Assembly (NCBI GenBank): GCA_003344405.1
Contig: NOWV01000142.1
Coordinates: 124,001 to 188,000, forward strand
Length of the DNA stretch: 64,000 nt
Direction: 5' to 3'
Source of the DNA: Trichoplax sp. H2
Taxonomy: Eukaryota > Placozoa > Uniplacotomia > Trichoplacea
Shown: in pieces, positions 49,064 to 60,960 of the stretch
Layout: every line of letters starts with the position of its first letter
Position numbering within the stretch: the first letter of the stretch is position 1
The notes under the pieces: generated by a model
Seen by the model: only the letters and a program-made list of their open reading frames with translations
Database searches by the model: none
What the model was told of the DNA's origin: nothing
Made by a program: the position numbers and the translations under genes

Positions 49064-52000
49064 ATGGCGCGAAATGAAGGTGACCATCGACTTCGCGATC
49101 GCTTCGGCAGCATTTTTACCAACTATCTAAGCGCAAGATTTCTCTTAAATGACAACCAAGAACGGGCAAGAGATGTAGCGCAGTTTCAAGGAGAGAATTA
49201 CATTGAAGTCAACGGAGACGAGACCGATTTAGGCCGTGGACCTGCTGATGTGGCACAATTACTCATTAACTTTGGAGATAATATAGAAGACCTTCGAAGT
49301 GTCACTCACGATTATATCGATCAAACATTGGTAATTAAGCTTAGAATAGACAAATTAATACAAGTGAAAAGTAATTGCCTTCGCTAATCGTTATCCCCTT
49401 GAAATGGATGAACAAGTGGAAAATGCTTGATCCATCCACTTTGTAGTATTGCTACACTAGACGACATGCTACAAGTGGTCATGACTTGTTTACTGTTCAA
49501 AATGTCATCCTGCCCATCAAGGGGAATGGACTGGGCAGAATAATCCATTCATGAATAGAAGTAAAAAGTAATTGCCTAAGCTAATTGCTATCCCTTTGAG
49601 AAGGATGGATAACTGGAAAATACTTGATCCATCTACCTTTTAGTATTGCTACCCTAGACGACATCAGACAAGATGTGATGAAATGTCCACTGCCGAAAAG
49701 GTCATCCTACCCATCAAGGCTTGAATATACTGTATATCCATCATTTCCTTCTTCAATTATACAATAGCATTGGGCAATCAGTAGTCATGAAATAGACAGC
49801 CGAGAGAGAGGTTGCTAAGAAATGTGTCAAGTGGAAAATGCTTGATCCATAAACCTATGCTACTACTGTACTGTACAGTACTGATTACACCATCATCCTG
49901 GTCATGAAGGTAAGTGTGCTATTAGATCTGAGAAAGGTTCGGTTCAACACTTGATTATCGATCATTTCCTTCTTTAATCATACAGCAGTGTCGTTAAAAG
50001 TCAACCCGACTCCAGGGCGGGATTCGCCTGAAGAATTTCTGTAGTGATGCAGTCTTTGGAAAGCGATTGCATTCATTTCGGGTTGCGTTTTCACTCCATT
50101 TAAGGACTCTATACGGTAGGGTGTGTTGGTCAAATATCCACTATAAAGAATTAGATTGAGGCATCCGAATTTCCTCCACTTCCCCCTCTTAAACCAGCCT
50201 TCGCCAGATTTTAGCTAAAGTAATTTCGAAAAAAATTTTATAGTCGATAATTTGAAGAGTAACGCTAAATTATTATTCGTTCGGCGTAAAGTTTCGTTTT
50301 CAGCAATACTGTACAGTCTAGACTACAGTATGGTTGGACAATCTTGCCAAAGTCGTTTCTTAAAAGTGAAATTATTACACGTTGGGCATGCACGCTCAGT
50401 GACAAGTCAATTGTTTATTTTACTCCAGCTGACACGAGTTGTTTAGTCAAGTTAGCCAGTCCTACTGTTCACGGTTGTGTCTACTTCCCCTGCAATCAAT
50501 ATCATAATCATGGCATGACGATTTAAACCTTAAATATCCTCTGTATTGACATGATGGTATCGAGATGATTTGGAGCCAACGTACATGTTACTATTTATCA
50601 AATTGCATTCCATAAAGTTCGTTCAGGCAATCGTGACTACTGTACAATTTGAAATCCCTGCCATTCAGATAGTAGTTCCCATTTGCAAGATAAAAAAAGA
50701 TGGCAACTTTGAAGAAATCATACTGTTTACTATCGCATTCAAGACATCCGTCAGTAAATGATCACTCGCGTCTTTAATTCAACAGGCAACGTAAAAACAA
50801 ATCATGCTCCATCAACATGTATGTCCAACGTTGATCATATTGATTATTTTTGGCCCTTCAATAGGATTATATGGAGCACTGATGGTACTCCGTTTGCATT
50901 GAAAGGTGCCGCAGAGACAGTTTGATTCCCCAGTAAGTTAATTAGTCCCGCCATTAATCAACTCTGAGGAAATCACCCTGTAATATCCAGTAGTGCGTTA
51001 ATTAAAGATGCCATTCCCATCATTTTTGTTCCTGCAGGCAACTTAAAAGAGCTGAGGCGTTTAGCGTTTTTACCTAGAAGGATTGTTGGACAGAAAACAT
51101 AATGATAAAGTGCTTTAAATACTAAATTAGCTGTAAATCGATTCTTTGATTGCAATAAATGGACGAGTAAATGAAAGTCTTTACCAGACTTTAAATGTAC
51201 AGTACTTCAAGCACTCAAGGGTTTAGCTACGAATCGATTCTTTATTGCAACAAACTAATCTACGAAGTGATATTGCAGAGAATGTTTCATTTAATTAAGA
51301 ATGTTGTTTACATTGCCGTTCTTTTCTAATTCGTAAGAATAGAGTGAAGGGCACGAAAATATACTACCAAGACTTAATAAAAAATTAGGCAGTTTAAGTT
51401 ACTTCTGAATGAGAAATTAGCCCAAAGGATATGATTTCGATAGAACTGAAGACAGCAATTGCATTATTATTGCACTCAACCCAAATTTATTCAGTCCGTG
51501 TTTACTTTACTAAAGCACATATTCATATGATAAATGACTAGTAGTATTAATTAAAACATACCTTTTGAATTATCGTCTGTTATCTTTAAAATTGTAGCTT
51601 TCAAATCTAATAAACTGATACTATGCTGTATTATTATTATTATAATATCAAAATTACGTTAATTAAATCAGCAAATATCTTCTATGTAACTATGTGCAAA
51701 ATGAGATTAACTGATCTACGACTTGGATTAATATTGCATTATCAAAGCTTAGAAAATTTTGCAGATGTTAGTATCATGTTGACATCATTTTTCTTTCTAT
51801 TTTTGAATATAGCATCTAAGTATTCAAGAAATTACCCAAAGATACCAATGGATTGTTGATCATGTGCTTCATTCTAACCGAAATAATTCGTTTGGACGCC
51901 TAGTTGTACTATTCTATTTCGGGTATCAACTAGTTTGTCGTCGATGGGATAATTTTGACTTCAAGCATCTTTTAAGAGAAGTTACAAAAACAATCATTCA

Positions 52001-52151
52001 CATTGCCATAAACTATGTAATGGATAAATTCTGGGATGGAACCTGGGTAATAACAGACTATCTGCACATTATCCCTGATATCAGTAGCTACAATACTGCC
52101 ATTACTCTTGCCATAGTGATAAATTCTTTGAATGATGACAATAATACCTAA
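49064..52151 (+). CDS. BCL-2 family protein, BAK/BAX-like, two exons
   Basis: Exon 1 is 49064-49330 and exon 2 is 51813-52151, with donor TTG|GTAATT and acceptor pyrimidines..ATATAG. Both are phase 0, giving 201 residues, close to human BAX (192) and BAK (211). Residues 8-30 (LRDRFGSIFTNYLSARFLL) fit the first helix. Residues 63-77 (VAQLLINFGDNIEDL) show a BH3 pattern with the Gly-Asp pair. Residues 115-131 (SFGRLVVLFYFGYQLVC) match the BH1/helix 5 of BAX and BAK. A Trp-rich BH2-like segment follows (KFWDGTWVITDYL). The distance from BH3 Gly-Asp to BH1 Gly-Arg is within five residues of BAX. The C-terminal anchor is odd: SSYNTAITLAIVINSL is short and only mildly hydrophobic and ends in DDNNT, so membrane insertion may differ or another 3' exon may exist. 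The likely role is a mitochondrial-membrane death effector; this is inference. Confidence 0.75.
49331..51812. other. Intron of the BAK/BAX-like gene with duplications
   Basis: A 197-bp repeat pair (49367 onward and 49564 onward) plus a fragment at 49825 lie just after the donor. GTACTGTACAGTACTG is at 49866-49882. From about 50240 to 51110 there are short, protein-like frames (for example WSTDGTPFALKGAAETV near 50860-50925) broken by stops. I cannot assign them to a family. Confidence 0.6.
49367..49720 (+). repeat. 197-bp tandem duplication
   Basis: AAAAGTAATTGCC begins both copies (49367 and 49564). They share GGAAAATGCTTGATCCATC-like, TAGTATTGCTAC and CTAGACGACAT segments in order. A third, partial copy (AAGTGGAAAATGCTTGATCC) lies near 49828. 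The first copy begins just past the exon 1 donor. Confidence 0.82.
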
Positions 52152-55100
52152 TTTGGGTAGAAGTGTTAACAATACTGTTAATATCACCTAACTTTGAATT
52201 TTTGGATTAATAACAGGATACCGTCTACGAGAACATAATGCAAATTCCGTTCGTCCAGAGCCAAATATCACCATTCCGAAGGAATTCTTTGATAGCAATA
52301 GCTCTTGTGTTCGGTTCAATTTTGGCGTTGAGTTTTATTCGACGTACCTAAATGATCGATTAATTAATACTAAAAGAATAGATTTATTATGTGAAAGGCT
52401 TAACTCGTAAAGGATAGATATAAACAGTACAGTTAACTCCAATATTTGATACTGTACCTAAAGATGTGTAAGACAGTGTAATATTATATTCTAAGTTGAT
52501 GATGTATTTAGTAATGTCTACCGTAGATATTGTGTTCAACACGTGATAGATACTCTCTCCGGTTATTTTTGATTGCTATATATCATATTACAAAAAGTAT
52601 TTCTAAGAGGATAATGTTCGTTAGTCAGCGATCTGATAGTTACTGAACCTCTGTTAAATGAGCACATTATCGTAAACCGTCAGTAAAGCGACGGGAGTTT
52701 GCACTAGTCCTTTTGAAGAGGAGCCCTACAGTGCTCAAACTAGAGCTTCACATGAAAGGTGTAAACTATCCTGCATTAAGATACCAACACTGAAGTGTGT
52801 AATAAGTAAGGTGCTAAGACTGTAAACGCGAAAAAGTATATAAGCGGGTAGTTTGGTATAGTAAGATAGTTCTTTCTCGTTAGAGATCCTCAGCTAATCG
52901 ATTACGTTGTACCTTCGTAAACGAGGTTTTGTTCAATAAATCTTAATTTTCTAAAGTTATGAAGATTCTTGATCTATTAACCTCACAAGATGATTCGGTT
53001 CGGTTTTGTCATTGCTAGTAAATGTCTATCTTATATCTATCTGCTAATGCAAATACGACTTTTTCGGTCGCGTTATATGAAAGTTCTCTAAAAAATTCAA
53101 TCAAATTGCAGAAGCGTATCTGTTCCTTTTTTTGAATTTATATGAAATGACTTGTTCATTAACCATGATATATTTATTATCAAACATTTTTGATTTTGGT
53201 CTATAATCGCCCAGTAACTTAATGTTAATTTCTGTCATATATTGAAAATCAGTAATTATAGTATCAGCAATACGGATATTATTTAAAGATCAATACATAT
53301 TAAATACTACGTCCTTCTCTCTACTTTATATCTTTTTTGTCTAAACATTATGATGTAAAGATTGTTTTTATGCCAACTTCTCCAGTATGGAGACAATCTT
53401 GTGGCTAAAACTTGCCGTATGAATTTACTTTTCAAATTTTTAATTTTATAGTAAAGCGAGAGAATTTTGGTCATTAAAATTTTGTTTGTATCGATTAATG
53501 ATCTTCAATATAAAAATACTTTAAAAATTTTATATTCCTTATTGGAACATTAGTGCACAGTCATGAACTTGAATAACTTGACGTGCGTGGTTTAACTTTG
53601 TAATAAAATTAAAATTGTATATCAAATCTCTATGATATTGTCAAATTTCGTATGGATACTACGCAAATGATAGTGGAGGAAAGCGCGAGATTGGTATGAA
53701 CATGTATTGATGAATAGATTTTAATATAAGTATCAATGAAATTGCAACTTTACTATGTGCCTCTTACTAGCATCCCTTTACTAGCAACCTCTGAGATATA
53801 TGTTAGCATGCAAATTTTTTAAATAGTGGCAATTAATCTGCGCAATATCTTGAGATAGAGCTGTATCAATATATTTGGAATAGTGTGCCGTATGTCAGTC
53901 GTCACTTTTACCTTATTCTTGTTAGAATAGACATCTCGGATTAAGTGAGTTAACCAAATTTTACATCTTGTAATCTATTGCATATTATTGCATATACGCG
54001 TAGACTGGGATACATTTTGATTTAACTAACAAGACTGATTACAAGGCAAAACAGATATACCGAATTCGAAACTGTTTTATTCATATCTAAATCCGTAATA
54101 CTTGTTATCTAAGCTCTCTATCTATTTCCACATTATATATAATACTCTTCTAAGTTTATGCATCGAGATATTATGGTACTGTATTAGCAGAAGAGTTACC
54201 AAACTATCGCTTGTAATAAAATCTTAAGGTTGCGTGCTTATAGGATGCAGCAAATAGTTAGCCTTTGGCAATGAAATTTAATCATAACACAACTAAGTAT
54301 ATCTACGTGTATTACCATAGTATGAATATTCTATAAATTTTTCTACTTTATGAAAGAAAATTTATGTATAAAAGCCGATTTAGCCTTAAAATATTCCCAC
54401 ATCTCACTATACTAGCCGTTCTTGCGTACTTAATCATTAATTACAATTACATAATTAATATATTGCGCTGTGTGTTTCCGTTGCAGATCTAAGTAATTTA
54501 GACTCAGTTCTCACTATACTTCGTTGAAGCCTGGCCAAAAAATATTTTGACTATTCTAAACTGCAGTTAATGCACAAAACACCCTCAGAAAATGGAACCA
54601 AGTGGCAAGAAAAGTTAATTATATGATTATGAATGAAAAAGAAAAGCTATAGAAAATAATAGCGATAGTACCACTACTTATAGTGTTCAGATTAGATTAA
54701 AATAGCAGTAATTAACATTTAATTTTAAGCAATTCAGAATAATGACTGGCTAATTATTATCACGCACAGATAGCAATCCAACCCTTTTGTAACAGCATAT
54801 TAGAGCTTTTTGTGGGTCTTGGAGTGTAGAATAATGTTCGATATAATTTTAAATTCGATCCTAGATAATTAATAATCCCAATTTAGTCATCAAAAAGATT
54901 TGTATGTGTTTTAGGCTAGATATTTTTGGTATGATACTATCGTCATAGATAGAATCTGTTTTTATTTGAAATTTTATTGCATAATCGGCATCCAGATCGA
55001 ATTAAATATAGAATTAAATTAGTTATATACTACGAGTTGACTACCATGGTCGAGCTGTTATATATGATGTGTTAGAATGCTAATTATAAAATGCTGACTA

Positions 55101-55607
55101 AGCTACTAAACTAGCTTCTCAAGTGAGAATAGGATTTCTATATTTGTTGGCTATAACAGCTAAAGTAATGTTATCGTTGCTAAAGTAACAAGCAGAAACA
55201 TACGTTTAGTCATGGCTATCTTAATCTAATTATTTTCAATATCTTTCGTTGTCACCATATGTCTATCATTAAAAGTCAATGCTTCCGTGATTGAAGCATA
55301 TTTCAAAGATGTCGATTTACTACAATCTGTAAAAAACTACCTATTTGGATAATAATTTATAACCATTACTGGACCTTGAAATTATTAATCATTGATTTAA
55401 AATTAAATCGATTAACCTTATGCCCCAAAGGGCAAAAGGACAAATTAGTAAGTAATAATAATAATTTGATATTGTACGAAATTGAAGAAAACTTTTATCA
55501 AGTAAAGTTAACATTATATTGCCCTAGCTATTTTATCTTGTTAAATCTTTAAGTACAAAATAACGAGTTGATTAGCTATTATTTTCATGTTGCTTTAATG
55601 AGCTAAT
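52152..55607. other. Intergenic region between the BAK/BAX-like and C2-domain genes
   Basis: It contains the solo-LTR-like insertion at 52652-52978. The rest is very AT-rich without an exon, RNA gene or clear repeat. The last few hundred bases should be the promoter of the C2-domain gene. Confidence 0.5.
52652..52978 (+). mobile_element. Solo-LTR-like insertion
   Basis: A 327-bp block begins TGTTAAATGAGC and is flanked by the same 6 bases on both sides (AACCTC at 52646-52651 and 52979-52984), as a target-site duplication would be. Inside are a TATA box (TATATAA at 52837-52843) and, about 90 bp later, a polyadenylation signal (AATAAA at 52935-52940), the usual order within an LTR. Its base composition is less AT-rich than the flanks. 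The right end does not finish in CA, which weakens the call. No internal retrotransposon genes are present. Confidence 0.45.
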
Positions 55608-56516
55608 ATGTCTGCTTTCATTTCTATAACAGTTCCTAATAACGCACTACTATGCCTGGTGATAGTGGTATCATTGATAATAGCTACACTATTCTTAAAT
55701 TGCATACTACATAAAAGATGGAAATTAATCGTCAAGTTATTTTCCAAATTTTGCCCTCGTGTAAAAGTTCGTAAGAAACGTTCTAGCAAGCTAGATGCTA
55801 CTAAGGATAAGTCACCAAATAGTGATGATTATGATACTAGTGATCATCCGTCCGATAATGAAGATGATAAGGCTAATGAAAATAGCAAGTTAATCACTGG
55901 ACCTGGCGATAATCGATCAATCGATCAAAGTAATCTTAGTTCTTCTCACACACCACCACCTAGTAGGGTAGAAACTGCAAGTTTAAGCACATATATTCCA
56001 GGTGCTTCTCGTACCGGATCTTATGCCTTAAATAGTTATACACATAAATTATCCAGTGAAGAAAATTTAGTTCATGTTGAGTTTAAAATTTCATTTGAGG
56101 AAACCCTTACTCAACTTGTAGTGAAGATAGAAGATGCTGTAATTGACGATGAGAAGCTTTTAAAAGGCTATGTTAGTGTTCATGGTGCACTGGTTGGAAC
56201 TAAAACGAGGCGCTTTCAAACTAGAGCTAAACGTTCAAGTTCTAGTATTATCTTCGATCAAATATTTGTTTTAACTAATGTTGAAATTTCAGACATTGAA
56301 ACGTCTAAATTGCGCCTTCGTTTATATCATCTAGCTAGTAAGGCAGCATTAATGCAAGCCAAAAAAATAGTTGCTGAAAATATTGTTGGCTTGCATCAAT
56401 TAAAAGCTACAAATAATAATAACAATAATAACAACACTGATAATGAAGCTGATGAAACTCAGATTGAAGATCAGCCAAAGCCATTGGAAAAAGATGAAGC
56501 TGAAGTTGCAGAGTAA
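55608..56516 (+). CDS. Single-pass membrane protein with one C2-like domain (synaptotagmin-like), intronless
   Basis: One open frame of 302 residues. Residues 14-33 form a strong transmembrane helix (LLCLVIVVSLIIATLFLNCI) followed by a basic stretch (KVRKKRSSK), so the bulk should be cytoplasmic. An acidic, serine-rich linker runs to about 145. Residues about 150-265 look like a C2 beta sandwich: LVHVEFKISFEETLTQLVVK, then KGYVSVHGALVGTKTRRFQT, SSIIFDQIFVL and SKLRLRLYHLAS. The aspartates that bind calcium in classic C2 loops are not evident, so it is probably calcium-independent. An asparagine run encoded by AAT/AAC repeats (56411-56440) and an acidic tail end it. The N-terminal helix plus C2 layout recalls synaptotagmins, but only one C2 domain is present. 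A distant synaptotagmin-like protein is the best guess. Confidence 0.65.
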   Translation: MSAFISITVPNNALLCLVIVVSLIIATLFLNCILHKRWKLIVKLFSKFCPRVKVRKKRSSKLDATKDKSPNSDDYDTSDHPSDNEDDKANENSKLITGPGDNRSIDQSNLSSSHTPPPSRVETASLSTYIPGASRTGSYALNSYTHKLSSEENLVHVEFKISFEETLTQLVVKIEDAVIDDEKLLKGYVSVHGALVGTKTRRFQTRAKRSSSSIIFDQIFVLTNVEISDIETSKLRLRLYHLASKAALMQAKKIVAENIVGLHQLKATNNNNNNNNTDNEADETQIEDQPKPLEKDEAEVAE

Positions 56517-57065
56517 TAGTTTCAGTAATGTTATTGTTTTGTTTTTATTCTAATATGCAATTTTGAGTATACAATTTAGGAATCAGTGCACAATTTCTTT
56601 TCAATATTTACATTAAAACATCATCGATATACGTATAATACGTGTGCGGCAATTAGGTCTTTATGTAGATAGTTATAATGGATCAAAATAGGGCGCTACA
56701 TAAACATAGACTAGAGGAAATCTAAATTGATACTGTCAACATTGTCAAAACATATCGAGGATGACCAGTAGATTACCATAATAATTGTCTCTATTATAGT
56801 AAAATGATGTGTACGTTATATAGAAATTTTCTATCTAGTATATATACATAATTTAGGGTATATTTTAATATAGTCTTCATTTTTAAATTCGTCTTTTAAC
56901 GATGTCCATTACATATCGAGGTAGTGTATAACTGAATACAGCAAAATTTTGCTTTTATATCTGTTAGAGTAATAAGTTTAATATTTAAGGTATTCTAAGT
57001 GTGGATAGTCAATGGTTAGTTTAAGGTGATTAGTTACATGCTGCAACGGAATATAAATGAAATAA
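56517..57065. other. Convergent 3' intergenic spacer
   Basis: About 550 bp between the stop of the C2-domain gene and the stop of the MutS gene. It is AT-rich with no feature beyond expected 3' UTR sequence. Confidence 0.6.
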
Positions 57066-60000
57066 TTATGCATTTGATAATAAATCCTTTAGGTCTTGTA
57101 AAAATATGCTTGCTTTTTCGGGTGTCATTGTATTAGCTAAGGATAGAAAATCGGCTTGATAGGCTTCTGAATTGGATAAATCATTACCAATACGGACTAA
57201 TTCGCTTCCAATGGATCTTACGTCAATTTTTATCTCTTGATTTTGGTCCTTTCTTTCATTATTTATCATAGTTTTATCAACACTATCATATACTTCCGCT
57301 ACGTCCAAACTTTTCGCTCTTGACTCTCTCAATTCCTTAGCTCGTAGTATTATCGGTGATGGGATACCAGCCATATCCGCTATTTCAATCCCGAGCGAAT
57401 TTTGACAGTGACCTGGTACTACTTTATGCAAAAGAGTTAACGAATTCTGATCAATGACACCCTTACTAGCTGTAAGCATTTGATATGACGATGAGCATGA
57501 CAGGTTGTCATTGACCATTCGACTCAACTGATGATAATGAGTGGCTGTTAAACACCGACATTTAACAATGTCATGTAGATATTCGATAACAGCCCAGGCG
57601 ATAGCCATACCATCATACATAGCAGTACCTCGACCTAGCCGAAGAATATATTCAAATAAAATAGCAGATTAGATCATTTTCTTTTTTCCTCCTTGTATAT
57701 TAACTCAAACATTTACTTAAAACAAATTCTTACCAATTTCGTCCAGAATAACGAGAGACCTTTCGGTAGCATGAGAAGTAAAATAAGCAGTTTCAAGCAT
57801 TTCTGTCATGAACGTTGATCTGCCTTCTATTATACTATCAGAGCTTCCTATGCGCGTAAATAGTCGATCTACAATACTGAGATGAGCTTTATCGGCCGGA
57901 ACGTAAGATCCAATTTGAGCCAAAATTGATATAATAGCATTTTGACGTAAGTAAGTACTTTTACCAGCCATGTTAGGCCCAGTAAGTAACCAAATGCGAT
58001 CAGAAGGGCGCAAATTGCAGTCATTTGGTATATAAGAACTCGAATCATAGGTGGTCGATTCAATGACAGGGTGCCTTCCGGCTACAACTTGAAATAACTG
58101 ATTTTCTTCATCGTCGAAAGTTGGTCTAATGAATTTACCATCTTTAGCAGCTATTGCTAAGCTGCAAGCTACATCTAATCTCGCTACAACCTGAGCAATT
58201 CTTTTCAACCAATCTATAGACAATGTTATTTTATTAAATAAATGGAGTAAAAATTCATTCTTACGTTGGTTAAGTTTAGCAGTGTTTCTTCGTAATTCAA
58301 TGTTAATCAACTGCAATTTTTCATCAGTAAATAATATTCGAGAGGCTTTTGTCTTCACCATCATTACATTACTATCATTAAAAGTAGACTGCAGATTTTT
58401 ACTCTCAGCTTTTGGTAAACTGTATGCATAACCAAGATCCTTGTATATTTCTAATTTACCACTTGGCATCAAATTTATGAAATTATCTTTAAGTCTTACA
58501 ACTTGTTGATGTAGTGCGTTAATTTCTGAACGAATTTGATCGCATTTATCATCCACACCAATTGCAGGAAAATTGGTTTCATCATCGTCAGTAGTGACTA
58601 TTCCTTGTAAATACTTTATTAAACTCTGGCGGTCGATACTTCTTGGTGGCAGTTGATTGATGAGTTCACGTAAACTGTGATCATTCGTTAAATTTTCATC
58701 TAATACCTGATGTAACATTTGGGTATTAGGTAGGACTTGACTCAATTTAATAACATGCCCTACATTTGCCATATTAGTAGAAAATGCTTGCACCAGTCGC
58801 TCCATATCTCCACACGTTTTTAAAATATCGCAAATAGATTTTGTAATTGTTAGATGATGGTAAAAGTAAGTCACTTCATCAAGCCTTTTATTAATTTTTG
58901 TAATATCTGTTAAAGGTGAGGACAAGTCTGCTTTGAGATATCTTCTACCAGCAGAAGTAACGGTATTGTCAATGATATGAAGTAATGTACGCGCTCTACC
59001 GCTTGAAGCATCGTTATGGAGTGGCTGTAACAGTTCAAGTGATTTTCGACTAGCCGGATCGATAGACATGTGATCATCGATTGAGTAGTGCTTAGGGGTA
59101 AGGGTTTTAATGATGTGTCTGCCTCTCGTATCAGTTAAATATTTCAGTAGCATCTTGATTGTGCTCTCTTCTATGCTAGAAATTTGTGTATTCTTCAATC
59201 CATTGTCACGCATCGTTGCCCATATATCGTCTTCTAAGGCATTATCTTTCAATGGTGTTAGCCTAAATCCAGGGAGCAACGACAACTGATCATATTTACC
59301 GGCAAAGGAGGGGATAGCTTGCATTGAATCGTTTTGGTTGAAATACTTGTTTAAAAGATTTTGCATGTCTTGATAACAAATTATCTAATGGAATCAATTA
59401 AGCACTGTTAAAACCTACTTTATGTATTTACTACTTGCATCCTCATTACCAATATGCTATCGATTGCTCTACCAATATGATTTCTATGTATCAAACTTGC
59501 AAAATGCAGAAGTGTCATTGTGATGTTACAGACAGCGTAATCCACCTAGCACAAGTGATGACCAGGGTCTATTCCAGTATTACGCACTTAATTAATTTTT
59601 ATTTTTTAAACCTCTTACCTCAACTGGATTAATTCTGGCCAATTCCTCTCCAAGATTTCCTACATTGACGGTTGTCAGTTGAAAATCACCTGTTGATATA
59701 TCCACCCAGCTGATACCTAATTGATGACCCGGTCCTTGACAAACTGCCATCAAGTAGGATGCATTTTCCTGCATAGGATTTATGAAGGTGCCAGGTGTGA
59801 CCACTTGTGTTACCTGTCGATGAACTAATTTAGAGTTGCGGCCAGTGTCAATTTTAGAATCAGTTTGATTGCATACAGCAACACGGAAGCCATGACCAGT
59901 CAACTTCGCTAACCATGCATCAAGTGCGTAGATAGGAAATCCAGCTAGATCAACATAAGTATTGTTACCCATTTTTTTATGGTGGCTTAAGAATAATTCA

Positions 60001-60263
60001 GTCTTTCCAGCTGCAGCATGTGCATCTTGATTATATAACTCGTAAAATCCACCAACTTGAAATAGTAGCAAGCAATCGCTATACTGTGCTTTAATATGCA
60101 AATACTGTTGAAACATATACTCAGCAGTAAGCGCTAATGGCGAAGTTACAAGGCATCGTTTGAGCGGATTTTCATGCCATTTCAACTTGCTATGCCGCCG
60201 CGTATTGAATGGAATGATTCGCTTGATTCCTTGGAAATAGTTCAATGATGTCCTCATCCACAT
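57066..60263 (-). CDS. MSH1: Mitochondrial-type MutS DNA mismatch-repair protein (MSH1-like), three exons
   Basis: Exons: 60263-59619, 59384-57734 and 57634-57066, joined in phases 0 and 1, giving 954 residues. An in-frame stop lies just upstream of the ATG, which supports the start. The N terminus (MWMRTSLNYFQGIKRIIPFN, then TRRHSK) is basic and lacks acids, like a mitochondrial presequence. MutS domain I has LLLFQVGGFYELYNQDA with the mismatch-reading Phe-x-Glu. Connector, lever and clamp domains follow. The ATPase has Walker A TGPNMAGKSTYLRQNA (about 683-692), IIEGRSTFMTEMLETA, Walker B VILDEIGRGT and the His-switch region CLTATHYHQL. The motif wording is of bacterial MutS1/MSH1 type and unlike eukaryotic MSH2-MSH6. 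No GIY-YIG domain as in plant MSH1 is present. The role inferred is mitochondrial genome maintenance. Confidence 0.9.
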
Positions 60264-60789
60264 CCTTGTCAAAGTCACGCGGTTTTAATGATTGGAGTTG
60301 GATGTTGCATGCAGGTTACATTAAGGCTTTTGCAGAGCTAGTTCAATCAATACATTGAATTTTAGTGTTGATTATTGCATGAATTCCAGGACAACACTAC
60401 GGATTTGGAACTGCAGGGAGCAGCTGCTGGATGATTGTGCAGCATTTGAGCTTTTCGATATACAGTACTCTGCATAATGTCCAAGGGAGAGATTACGTGC
60501 AGAATAATTGTCACCCTTTTCTTTCCATATCTCTCCTTGGTATTGGGTACTATGACAGTCAGTTTCATTCTAACGTCGCTACTGTCGTGTATAGTACTGT
60601 ACTTCAAAGAACCCTATTTAAGCGACATGATTCTGGTAAGTTGCAAAGGATCTCCTATCCTGGTTGTGAGAATATCGACTCAGTATCATTGAAATCATTT
60701 TTAAACAAGAAAACAAGGACATAGCAGCTGAAGCTTAGCTGAAATCATGTTTTCATCGATCACTGTCGATATTTTAGCACAAAATTAGC

Positions 60790-60960
60790 GCTAATATTAA
60801 TATAAATTAATCCTATTAAATATATTTATTTATTATTTAGTATAGATTACTCCTATTGAATATATTTATTATTTAAAATAAATTAATCCTATTGAATATA
60901 TATTTAATATGTATTTAACATATAAATTAATCCTATTTTATACATATTTATTATTCTACA
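60790..60960 (+). repeat. AT-rich tandem repeat, about 4 units
   Basis: Units built on AAATTAATCCTATTGAATAT followed by ATTTATTATTTA occur near 60802, 60847, 60881 and 60925, with spacing 34-45 bp and small indels. Confidence 0.75.
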
